From positions 1,393,359 through 1,457,358 of the forward strand of contig JAAAFW010000006.1 in the NCBI GenBank assembly GCA_019352875.1: DNA of 64,000 nt. The letters run 5' to 3'. The number at the start of each line of letters is the position of its first letter. The first letter of the stretch is position 1. This document shows positions 36,714 through 44,675 of the stretch, in pieces. The notes under the pieces were generated by a model. The model made no database searches. It saw only the letters and a program-made list of their open reading frames with translations, and was not told where the DNA came from. Source of the stretch: Pedobacter cryoconitis (lineage in GTDB: Bacteria; Bacteroidota; Bacteroidia; Sphingobacteriales; Sphingobacteriaceae). The translations under genes and the position numbers were made by a program.

Positions 36714-36745
36714 AAAAAGGAGCCTCTTATGAAGGCTCCATTTTT
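36714..36745 (-). terminator. Terminator of the nitroreductase gene
   Basis: GGAGCCT / AGGCTCC with a 7-nt loop, followed on the minus strand by a T-rich run (36712-36718). T residues on the plus side (36741-36745) make it symmetrical. Confidence 0.7.
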
Positions 36746-36798
36746 CCAATTAACGTCTGAATTATGCCATTGTGTTTCCAGGCTGGGAATTTTCTACC

Positions 36799-37434
36799 TT
36801 ATGAAAAATGAATTAAAAAATCTTCCATTGGCGTACGTACTTTTTTAAGTTTAACCAGCCAATCAGCTTCAGGATCACGGTATCCTAATGGTAATAAGGT
36901 TACACTACGTAATCCTTTGGCATCAAGACCTAATAATTTATCCAGTTCCGGACCATTAAATCCTTCCATTGGTGTAGCATCTACTTCCAATAAAGCCGCC
37001 TGTGCAATGGCCATACCAAATCCGATATAGGCTTGTCTTGCTGCATGCTGGAAATTCTCTTCTGGAGTTCTGACAGTATAGGTAGAAGTGAGCATGATTT
37101 CGTAATCACCCGGAGTTTCATCCGGCAGATTACGTTCCTGGTTGGCATGAGAGAATACACCACGGATCCGCTCTTCAGTATAATTATCCCATGCTGCGAA
37201 AATTAGCAGGTGAGACGAATCTACAATTTGTGACTGGCCAAAAGCAATCGGCTGGATCTGAGCTTTCAGAGCCGGGTTAGTTACAACAATTACGCGAAAT
37301 GGCTGCAGGCCTGAAGAAGTCGGAGCCAGATGTGCTGCTTCTAAAATCTGGTCTACTTTATCCTGGCTAACTTTTTCGCCGTTCATTTTTTTTGTTGCAT
37401 AACGCCAGTTGAGTGCGTTTGAGAATGTAGTCAT
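36799..37434 (-). CDS. NAD(P)H-dependent nitroreductase-family oxidoreductase
   Basis: FMN-dependent reductase of 211 residues, similar to NfsB-type enzymes. FMN contacts are suggested by NWRYATKKMNG (arginine and lysine near residue 11-17), HLAPTSSGLQPFRV (serine loop near 36-48) and the C-terminal LPLGYRDPEADW. These enzymes reduce nitroaromatics, quinones or flavins; the natural substrate is not evident. Single gene with its own terminator and a 301-nt upstream gap. Confidence 0.92.
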   Translation of the reverse strand: MTTFSNALNWRYATKKMNGEKVSQDKVDQILEAAHLAPTSSGLQPFRVIVVTNPALKAQIQPIAFGQSQIVDSSHLLIFAAWDNYTEERIRGVFSHANQERNLPDETPGDYEIMLTSTYTVRTPEENFQHAARQAYIGFGMAIAQAALLEVDATPMEGFNGPELDKLLGLDAKGLRSVTLLPLGYRDPEADWLVKLKKVRTPMEDFLIHFS

Positions 37435-37735
37435 ATTGATAATTTTTTTAAGTTCTATTATAGCAGTTTCGCTTAATAAGCTAACGGTGTTAACAAATGT
37501 ATGTATGTTATATTAAGCTATAGAATTCATTTTCTGATTTTACTTTCTAATGATAGTTCTGAAAATAAATATGATAGAATATTTGGATTGGGCCGGATTT
37601 TTCGTTAAAATCGTAATACTATGCATGCATAGCTTATGTTTTGATTAACAAATCCTTTTTACTTTTCTGATGAAACAAAATGGCTGAAATTTAGCTTTAT
37701 AGATCATCAGCTATTCATTTTAATTCTAACCAAAT
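37435..37735. other. Intergenic region between divergent nitroreductase and fadL genes
   Basis: 301 AT-rich nt without a convincing gene. It contains a 14-bp perfect palindrome, CTATGCATGCATAG (37619-37632), whose role is unknown. I do not find a full TAnnTTTG box in a suitable place for either gene. Confidence 0.45.
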
Positions 37736-38950
37736 ATGAAAAAGATTCTACTAAGTATGCTGCTTGTTCTACCTGCTCTGGGTTTCGCACAATCCTTTCA
37801 GGTCAACTTGCAGGGACAGAAACAAACTGCGATGGGCGGAGCAGGAACGGGTGTCGCCATGGACGAAGCAGCTGTATTCTTCAATCCGGGTGCCGTATCC
37901 TTTCTGGAGAAAAATGGGATTCAGGCGGGTATCAGTCCGCTCTATCTCAAAACGGCCTTTCGTGAAAACGGTTCTAATATAACGGAGTATAATAAGGATA
38001 AGATCGCTACACCGATCATGGGGTACGCTGTGTTCGGTAATCCTCAGGGCCGAATAAGGTTTGGATTGGGTATTTACACACCCTTTGGCGGTGCGATGCA
38101 CTGGAAGGAAGACTGGACGGGTAAATATGCGATTACCTCTCTGGATTTACAGGCTATTTACGTGCAGCCTACGATCAGTATAAAAATTACAGACCAGATT
38201 GGTATCGGTGGTGGTCTTGTTTATTCGATGGGAAAGGTCGATTTACGTAGGGCAGTTCCCCTGACATTGAATGACGGTAGACAGGGAGATGTTAAACTAA
38301 AGGGTGATTCCCATGATTTTGGCTGGAATGCTGGTATTTATATTAAAACGATTTCTGGAGTTTCTATTGGTATAACTCACCGTTCGCAGGTTACTGCTAA
38401 TGTGAAAGACGGCGATGCAACCTTTAACGTGCCCGATGCGTTACGGTCCTCTTTCCCGACAAAGTTCAGTGCGGAGCTACCTTTACCGGCGACAACCTCT
38501 ATCGGTTTAGGATTTTACCCGTCTTCGAAAACAACGATCGCTGTTGATGCAAACTGGGTGCACTGGAATAAGTATAAAGAACTGGCATTCATTTATAATA
38601 ACAATGACAGGATTGAGAACACGATATCTCCAAGAAACTATCATGATGCAGCGGCACTTCGTGTCGGAATTGAAAATCAAGCGACGTCGAAACTTGCACT
38701 TCGTGCAGGTGTAGGTTATGCTTTTACACCGGTAGGGAAGGGGTATGTCACACCGGAGGTTCCGGATGCAAACCGTATTCTGCTGAGTGCAGGTCTGGGT
38801 TATAAAGCATCTGAAAGATTCCAGATTGATTTTTCTTTCCTGTATGAAAATGTGAAAGCAAGAAATGAAACCAACATTGAAACAGGCTTAAGCGGTGAAT
38901 TTAAAACGGTCGCGTATATCCCTGGTATCTCTTTATCTTATAAATGGTAG
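37736..38950 (+). CDS. OmpP1/FadL-family outer-membrane transporter
   Basis: An outer-membrane beta-barrel of 404 residues that lets hydrophobic compounds such as fatty acids cross. A signal peptide (1-18, ending LGFAQ) is followed by the FadL plug-like start (AMGGAGTGVAMDEAAVFFNPGAVSFL) and alternating beta-strands to the C-terminal aromatic strand ending SLSYKW. The following GDSL lipoprotein gene starts 23 nt later. This pairing suggests a lipase or esterase feeding its product to the channel (inference). Confidence 0.93.
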   Translation: MKKILLSMLLVLPALGFAQSFQVNLQGQKQTAMGGAGTGVAMDEAAVFFNPGAVSFLEKNGIQAGISPLYLKTAFRENGSNITEYNKDKIATPIMGYAVFGNPQGRIRFGLGIYTPFGGAMHWKEDWTGKYAITSLDLQAIYVQPTISIKITDQIGIGGGLVYSMGKVDLRRAVPLTLNDGRQGDVKLKGDSHDFGWNAGIYIKTISGVSIGITHRSQVTANVKDGDATFNVPDALRSSFPTKFSAELPLPATTSIGLGFYPSSKTTIAVDANWVHWNKYKELAFIYNNNDRIENTISPRNYHDAAALRVGIENQATSKLALRAGVGYAFTPVGKGYVTPEVPDANRILLSAGLGYKASERFQIDFSFLYENVKARNETNIETGLSGEFKTVAYIPGISLSYKW

Positions 38951-38973
38951 TTAATCTCTTCAGCAAAAATAAC

Positions 38974-40278
38974 ATGAAATCGAATATTATATATCAAAGT
39001 ATATTTGCAGTAGCGCTGCTTTCGCTGGCATCCTGCAAACCGGAATTGAAAACGGTTACTCCAACTCAGGGCAATGCGGACTTCAGCCGTTATATTGCCG
39101 TTGGAAATTCTCTGACTTCTGGATTTGCAGATGGCGGCTTATACCTGGATGGGCAGAAAAATTCATTTCCTGACATGATAGCCACACAGATGAAAACAGT
39201 TGGCGGGGGAGAATTTTACACACCTTTCTTTAACGATGCACAGGCCGATGGTACAGGGTATAAAAAATTATCCTCCTTTACTGCAACCGGCGATCCTGTG
39301 ATTACAGATGTAGCAGCTCAGGCCGTTAGGGATGTGATTACAGTTCCTGGCTTTGGAAAAGTAAACCTGCTGACCAAGTATTCCGGCGAAATTAATAATT
39401 ATGGTGTTCCCGGGATAAAGCTGGGACAGATTACTTATAAACCTTACGGTAATCTGAATGGTTACTTTGAGCGTCTCCTTCCGGGGAACTCCCCTACTAA
39501 TAATACAGCATATATTGATTTTGTAACAGAAAAACCTTTTACGTTTTTTAGTCTCTGGCTGGGAAATAATGATATTCTGGGTTATGCGACTACCGGTGGT
39601 GCTTCACCTGCAGACCAGCCTACCGATAAAGCGACATTCACTGCGCTATATAACTTAGCCGCCAGCAGAATGACTGCGAATGGGGCGAAGGGTGTTGTTG
39701 CAACTATTCCAGACGTATTAAGCACACCTTATTTTACAACAGTAACACTGGCTGCTTTATTAAAAGGTGTGCAGGCCAGTGCCCCGACAGTAACGGCTCT
39801 ATATATTAAAACGGGAGCAGGGGCCGTAAGGCCGGCAACTGCTAAGGATTATTTCATTCTTCCGTTCTCTTCAGCAGGACTTTTAGGCAAGCCGAACGAA
39901 TCGGGTATCCCTTATGGTTTGCATCCGTTAAATCCAATAGAGAGTCAATATGTACTGGATGAGGCTGAAGCTGCTACTGTAGCAGATTATGTAGCTTATT
40001 ATAACCAAACCATTAAATCTGTTGCCGCAGCGAAACAACTGGCAGTTGTAGATGCCTATGCGATCTTCAAAGAATACGCTGCGGGTAAAATGGTAAATGG
40101 TGCAGAGGTAAGTGCCGCTTATATTACAGGTAATATTTTCTCTCTCGACGGGATCCATCTAACCCCGCTGGGTTATGCTATAGTAGCTAATGAATTTATA
40201 AGATCTATTAATAAGACTTACGCAGCCGGTATTCCGATTGTAGATGTCACTAAATACAGAGGGGTTAAGTTTCCTTAG
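38974..40278 (+). CDS. SGNH/GDSL hydrolase-family lipoprotein
   Basis: Predicted surface or periplasmic esterase/lipase, 434 residues from the ATG at 38974 (MKSNIIYQSIFAVALLSLASC; lipobox LASC). Block I is YIAVGNSLTSGFADGG (Ser nucleophile in GNSL), the Asn block III is WLGNNDILGYA, and the catalytic His is in SLDGIHLTPLGYAI. These match the SGNH family with a non-standard GNS in place of GDS. It is coupled to fadL and closed by a strong terminator. Confidence 0.9.
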   Translation: MKSNIIYQSIFAVALLSLASCKPELKTVTPTQGNADFSRYIAVGNSLTSGFADGGLYLDGQKNSFPDMIATQMKTVGGGEFYTPFFNDAQADGTGYKKLSSFTATGDPVITDVAAQAVRDVITVPGFGKVNLLTKYSGEINNYGVPGIKLGQITYKPYGNLNGYFERLLPGNSPTNNTAYIDFVTEKPFTFFSLWLGNNDILGYATTGGASPADQPTDKATFTALYNLAASRMTANGAKGVVATIPDVLSTPYFTTVTLAALLKGVQASAPTVTALYIKTGAGAVRPATAKDYFILPFSSAGLLGKPNESGIPYGLHPLNPIESQYVLDEAEAATVADYVAYYNQTIKSVAAAKQLAVVDAYAIFKEYAAGKMVNGAEVSAAYITGNIFSLDGIHLTPLGYAIVANEFIRSINKTYAAGIPIVDVTKYRGVKFP

Positions 40279-40300
40279 TTTATAAATCCTTTACCGATGA

Positions 40301-40344
40301 CAATAAAAAAAGAGGGCTTGCATACAAGCCCTCTTTTTTTATTG
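40301..40344. terminator. Bidirectional terminator, perfect 20-bp stem
   Basis: Arms 40301-40320 and 40325-40344 are exact reverse complements (CAATAAAAAAAGAGGGCTTG) around a CATA loop. It lies between convergent GDSL and msrA genes. Confidence 0.9.
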
Positions 40345-40383
40345 TCTGAATATATGCTTCCTGAGGTTACCAGGAGGCATGAT

Positions 40384-40980
40384 TTACTTTTTAAGTTTTG
40401 CCTTGAAGATTTTCTCCAGTTTTTCGATTTTCGGCTGAACCACCAGACGGCAGTAAGGCTGATTTGAGTTCTTAGCGAAATAATCCTGATGATAGCTTTC
40501 CGCTACATAAAACGGTTGCGCTTTTGTGATTTCAGTAACTACAGGTTTGCCAAATGCCATCGTCTTGTTCAGCTCCGCTTTATATTTATCTGCAGTTGCT
40601 TTTTGCTCCGGACTGTTATAGAAAACTACAGAGCGGTATTGCGTGCCGACATCTGCCCCCTGACGGTTTAGCGTTGTAGGATCATGACTTTTCCAGAATA
40701 CTTCCAGCAGCTCATCATAAGTGATTTTTGCAGGATTATAAGTTACCTCGATTACTTCTGCATGACCAGTTGTACCAGTGCAAACATCTTCGTAGGAAGG
40801 GTTCGGGATAGCACCACCTTCATAACCAGAACGTACAGCCGTTACACCTTCGAGGCGATCAAAAAGTGCTTCCGAACACCAAAAACAACCCATGCCAAAA
40901 GTGGCTTTCTGTGTTTTACTCTGCGCATCAGCGCCTTCGAAAGCTAAGAGAATAAGAATCATAGTGGTTAAATATTTCAT
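40384..40980 (-). CDS. msrA: Peptide-methionine (S)-S-oxide reductase, exported
   Basis: Repairs oxidised methionine. The ATG at 40980 gives 198 residues with a signal peptide (MKYLTTMILILLAFEGADAQ), so the enzyme works outside the cytoplasm; an upstream ATG at 41010 would hide the signal. The active-site GCFWCSEALF is intact, as are the substrate loops GYEGG and GHAEVIEVTYNP and the acid motif THLN-like DPTTLNRQGADVGTQYRS. A Cys near the C-terminus (PYCRL) may resolve the sulfenic acid. MsrB is not fused. Confidence 0.96.
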   Translation of the reverse strand: MKYLTTMILILLAFEGADAQSKTQKATFGMGCFWCSEALFDRLEGVTAVRSGYEGGAIPNPSYEDVCTGTTGHAEVIEVTYNPAKITYDELLEVFWKSHDPTTLNRQGADVGTQYRSVVFYNSPEQKATADKYKAELNKTMAFGKPVVTEITKAQPFYVAESYHQDYFAKNSNQPYCRLVVQPKIEKLEKIFKAKLKK

Positions 40981-40996
40981 GTGAATAGGAATTATA

Positions 40997-41004
40997 CAAA
41001 AATA
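40997..41004 (-). promoter_or_regulatory. Possible -7 box for msrA
   Basis: Minus strand TATTTTTG matches TAnnTTTG and ends 16 nt before the chosen msrA start, which also supports that start over the one at 41010. No clear -33 element. Confidence 0.35.
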
Positions 41005-41221
41005 AACCATTTGTATTCATTATACGTACATATTCGGCGTCTGGTTTGCTACAACTGTCGAATCGTCCTAAATTGACAATCATCTGATAAAATCAAAATA
41101 AGAATGAAAAATGTTAATAACTTAAATATCTGTTTTAAAATCAAATACGGGACTTTAATGTTGAAAACTGATATTTATCCACAATTCTTTTTTAATTTCG
41201 TTTCTATTCAAAAACATACCT

Positions 41222-42184
41222 ATGAGTACACCTTATATTCCAACTCTTGATCTGGGGTCCTATGTTAACGGAACACCGCAGGAGCGTAAAAAGTTTTCCG
41301 ATGAACTTGGCCGGGCATTTAACGACTCTGGTTTTGTAACTATTACAAACCATGGGCTGAGCCAGGAACTTATCGATCAGTTATATGAGCAGATTAAAGC
41401 TGCTTTCAGTTTATCTCCTGCACAAAAAGCACAATATGAAAAGCCGGAGCTGGCAGGACAGCGTGGCTATACAAGTCCGGGTAAAGAAACCGCCAAAGGT
41501 GCAAAAACTGCAGACCTGAAAGAATTCTGGCAAATCGGGCAGACTGTTACAGATGGTGATCCGGTAAAAAATCAATATCCGGATAATGAAGTGTTAGAGG
41601 AACTTCCGGAGTTTAATGCAATTACGACTGAGATTTATAAAAAGCTGGAGGATAATGGTAAGCATCTGCTTCGGGCGATCGCAACCTATTTGGAGCTACC
41701 TGTAGATTACTTTGATCAGCACGTACACAACGGAAATTCAATTCTCCGCGGTATTCATTATTTTCCAATTGAAAATCCGGATGCAATTGCTCCTGATGCG
41801 GTTCGGGCGGGTGCACACGAAGATATCAATCTTATTACGTTACTAATCGGTGCCAGTGCAGACGGATTAGAAGTACTGACCAGAAGTAACGAATGGCTGC
41901 CGATTAAAGCGCATCATTCTGATATTGTAGTTAATGTAGGTGACATGCTGCAGCGCTTAACTAATAATATGCTACGCTCTACAACGCACCGTGTAGTTAA
42001 TCCTCCGCGTGAACTCATGAAAACTTCTCGTTTTTCTGTGCCGTTCTTTCTGCATCCCCGTTCAGATATGGATCTGACCAGCTTAGATTCCTGTGTTGAT
42101 GAGGCGCACCCTAAGGTTTATACAGATATGACTGCAGGTGAATATCTTGATGAAAGACTCAGAGAGATAGGACTTAAAAAATAG
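41222..42184 (+). CDS. Isopenicillin N synthase-like 2-oxoglutarate/Fe(II) oxygenase
   Basis: A non-haem iron dioxygenase of 320 residues. The N-terminal DIOX_N part (YIPTLDLGSYVNG ... GFVTITNHGL) is followed by the jelly-roll. Iron ligands are H and D in AHEDINLITLLI (about 198-200) and H in STTHRVVNPP. The 2-oxoglutarate anchor is R and S in TSRFSVPFF. The natural reaction is unknown; proteins of this type in bacteria are rarely true IPNS. Single gene with a classic terminator. Confidence 0.92.
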   Translation: MSTPYIPTLDLGSYVNGTPQERKKFSDELGRAFNDSGFVTITNHGLSQELIDQLYEQIKAAFSLSPAQKAQYEKPELAGQRGYTSPGKETAKGAKTADLKEFWQIGQTVTDGDPVKNQYPDNEVLEELPEFNAITTEIYKKLEDNGKHLLRAIATYLELPVDYFDQHVHNGNSILRGIHYFPIENPDAIAPDAVRAGAHEDINLITLLIGASADGLEVLTRSNEWLPIKAHHSDIVVNVGDMLQRLTNNMLRSTTHRVVNPPRELMKTSRFSVPFFLHPRSDMDLTSLDSCVDEAHPKVYTDMTAGEYLDERLREIGLKK

Positions 42185-42209
42185 AAAACTGCTTTAAATA
42201 TGTTTAGAG

Positions 42210-42238
42210 CCGGACTTTTCGAAGAGTCCGGTTTTTTT
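42210..42238 (+). terminator. Terminator of the oxygenase gene
   Basis: CCGGACT / AGTCCGG with an inner TTCGAA, followed by seven T residues. Confidence 0.9.
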
Positions 42239-42486
42239 ATGCTTTAGAAGGGGAGGTATTTGAGTTCGAACTTAGTATGGTTTTATCGGCAATGCGATAT
42301 CGCGGTCCGAATTAGCTTTTTATACAATGATTCTGATATTAGATAATAGGTTAAAGATAGGGTAGAATTATGCCAACCCCCCCGGTATAATTAGGGTAAC
42401 TACGACCAACATACGACCAAGACCCGAACAAAGCTTTGAGGACGGTTTACCCTGGGGTGAATGAGGTATCCCGGGCCGTGGAGAAA
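42239..42486. other. Non-coding stretch of unusual composition before tRNA-Thr
   Basis: About 250 nt without a gene. It has local C- and G-runs (CCAACCCCCCCGG near 42374-42386; CCCGGG near 42470), and a short direct repeat TACGACCAA at about 42401 and 42412. It lies next to the tRNA-Thr 3' end, where integration scars are often found, but no integrase or duplicated tRNA end is visible. I can give no firm function. Confidence 0.35.
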
Positions 42487-42518
42487 CAAAAAAGGCTGAT
42501 CGTTGTGATCAGCCTTTT
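42487..42518 (-). terminator. Terminator of tRNA-Thr
   Basis: AAAGGCTGATC / GATCAGCCTTT with a GTTGT loop, just beyond the tRNA 3' end. A T-run follows on the minus strand, and T residues on the plus side too. Confidence 0.8.
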
Positions 42519-42525
42519 TCAAAGG

Positions 42526-42598
<73 letters not shown>

Positions 42599-42623
42599 CT
42601 GATTAGCTTTCGCTAAGCGTTTG

Positions 42624-42654
42624 CAATTATAGAGGAAAACTGGCTGAATCCAAA
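42624..42654 (-). promoter_or_regulatory. Promoter of tRNA-Thr
   Basis: Minus strand: TTTG (42651-42654), exactly 19 nt, then TATAATTG (42624-42631), one mismatch from TAnnTTTG. It lies 25 nt upstream of the tRNA. Confidence 0.65.
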
Positions 42655-42720
42655 ATAATTCAGTCCTTAAAATGGTCTGTTGCTTATATCTTCCTGTTTC
42701 TGAGGAAGAAAAAATGCAAT

Positions 42721-44541
42721 TTATTTATGAAGTTGTTTGTCAATAGCGGTATTAATAACATCCTGAATGCGGGAACGAATACTCATTTTAACCAATTTGT
42801 CGGTCACAGTTGGATTAACCCTGTTTGAAAGGAAGATATAAACCAGGCCACGTGCCGGATCTACCCAGACGGCTGTTCCGGTGTAGCCGGTGTGTCCATA
42901 GGTTTGCGGTGAAGCAGTAGCAGAAGGATATTTTTTAGTCAGATCAGGATCCCATCTGTCGAATCCCAGACCACGTCTGCTAACGTTGGATTGCCTGCTG
43001 GTAAAGGTATCAACAGTCTGTGGCTGGAAATACCTCTTACCGCCATATGTTCCTTTGTTGAGCATCATCTGGTAAAGGATAGCGAGATCATTAGTGCTTG
43101 CAAATAAGCCTGCATGTCCTGACACGCCACCGACCAGCGCAGCACCCTGATCATGTACATAGCCTACCAGTAAGGTATTTCTGAAATAAGTATCGTTTTC
43201 AGTTGGAACGATCCGGTTTCTGTCAAAGCGGTTCCGCGGCAGAAAGCCGGCTGTCTGCATGCCAAGCGGGGTATAAAAGTTTTCCTGGGTGTACGCATTC
43301 AATTGTTCGCCACTCAGGTGTTCGGCGATGTCTTTCATTACATACATACTGATATCACTGTATACATATTTTCCAGGAGTGCGTATGGGTGCATTGAGCA
43401 TTCTTGGCCACATGACATCTCTGAAGTAATCTTTCCGGATATAATAACCATCAGCAACTTTAGTTGGGAATGCCGCTGAAGAGTCGCTGCTGTGATCTGT
43501 TGGCTTTACTGCATCCTGGAAAGCAATGTATGGGATAAATCCAGCCTGGTGAAGCATGACATCACGGACTTTAATATTATTCATTGGTGTTTTCCTCGCC
43601 AGTGCGATATAAGCGCCGACATTGGTGTCAAGATTTAGCTTTTTCTCCTCAACCAGACGCATAACCATAGGGGTTGTTGCACTGATTTTGGTAACAGACG
43701 CTAAGTCGAAAATATCAGTCACCTGTTCAGTGATGCCTTCGTAAGTGTGTTGGCCATACGCTTTATTGAAAATTACCTTTCCATCCTTGGCTACCAGTAC
43801 AACCATACCTGGCGCGGCTTTAGCGCGGATGGCCTCGGAAGTAATCTGGTCGATTTCCAGCAAATCATCTGCATTGACTCCTGCATCTTCGGGCAGTGTG
43901 TATTTAAGTCTTGTGACGGAAGTGTTAAAACCGGAGCCAACAGTGTATCGGGCAGAATAAGTCTGACTAAGTTTGCCGGTGGCAGGAATGCCTCCAAAGA
44001 TCAGCTGAGGAACCAGTGCTGCAGATGCAGCTGTATAATCGGGGCAGTAGATCAGTGGTGCGTTTAGCTGGTCATAGCTATTCAATACAGCAGCGTCTCC
44101 ATAAAGGTTGAGTACGACCTGTTTTGTTTTTGCGATGGCGAATATGAAATTGCGGTAAATCAGTTGACTGCCAAGTCGGGAATCTACCGAAATAATAACC
44201 GTATTGTAATATTTCAGGTCATCTTCGAGCTGGAGCAATGCTTCTTCTGTTGCTGCAGGTGAGATATGGAAAGGAGTTGCTTTTGCATATTTATTCAGCA
44301 GACTATCTGTAACAAGTTCGAAATTATAACCCAGACTTACCGCCGCAATGTTTTTCTGCTCAAGCCCCTGTATTGGGATTTGTCCGGTTTGATTGTTCAG
44401 CAGGACGGTCTGATGGAGAATGTTGTAATCATTCTTCAGGAGATCGTCGTTTCTCTGATGCTGCTGTTGTGCACAGGCACTTAAAGAAATAATAGCGCCA
44501 AGGCAAATTGCCAGGCTGCGGATCAAGTTGGTTTTGAACAT
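42721..44541 (-). CDS. Serine hydrolase (class C beta-lactamase type) with GH3 C-terminal-like front domain
   Basis: An exported lipoprotein of 606 residues; the lipobox is SLSAC at about residue 22. Residues about 40-200 (LLNNQTGQIPIQGLEQKNIAAVSLG ... VVLNLYGDAAVLNSY) resemble the C-terminal domain of family 3 glycosidases. From about 220 it is a penicillin-binding/beta-lactamase fold: SVTK active-site serine and lysine, YSD in place of YxN, and HTGYTG in place of KTG. In Bacteroidota, longer proteins join GH3, this C-terminal domain and the hydrolase; here the GH3 barrel is missing. It may act on cell-wall material (inference). Confidence 0.87.
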   Translation of the reverse strand: MFKTNLIRSLAICLGAIISLSACAQQQHQRNDDLLKNDYNILHQTVLLNNQTGQIPIQGLEQKNIAAVSLGYNFELVTDSLLNKYAKATPFHISPAATEEALLQLEDDLKYYNTVIISVDSRLGSQLIYRNFIFAIAKTKQVVLNLYGDAAVLNSYDQLNAPLIYCPDYTAASAALVPQLIFGGIPATGKLSQTYSARYTVGSGFNTSVTRLKYTLPEDAGVNADDLLEIDQITSEAIRAKAAPGMVVLVAKDGKVIFNKAYGQHTYEGITEQVTDIFDLASVTKISATTPMVMRLVEEKKLNLDTNVGAYIALARKTPMNNIKVRDVMLHQAGFIPYIAFQDAVKPTDHSSDSSAAFPTKVADGYYIRKDYFRDVMWPRMLNAPIRTPGKYVYSDISMYVMKDIAEHLSGEQLNAYTQENFYTPLGMQTAGFLPRNRFDRNRIVPTENDTYFRNTLLVGYVHDQGAALVGGVSGHAGLFASTNDLAILYQMMLNKGTYGGKRYFQPQTVDTFTSRQSNVSRRGLGFDRWDPDLTKKYPSATASPQTYGHTGYTGTAVWVDPARGLVYIFLSNRVNPTVTDKLVKMSIRSRIQDVINTAIDKQLHK

Positions 44542-44675
44542 AAAGGGCTAACGTAATTCTGAACTCTAAATATATAAAATGCTTAAATGCGTTTTCATTA
44601 AATGGTATTTAATCGGAAAAGATTTATGTGTAAGGCTTATTTTAGTTAAATTAGCAACCTTTAGGATAGAAATAA

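Noticed and set aside
41222..42184. True isopenicillin N synthase / beta-lactam cluster
   Set aside because: No ACV synthetase or related genes nearby; the family is broad.
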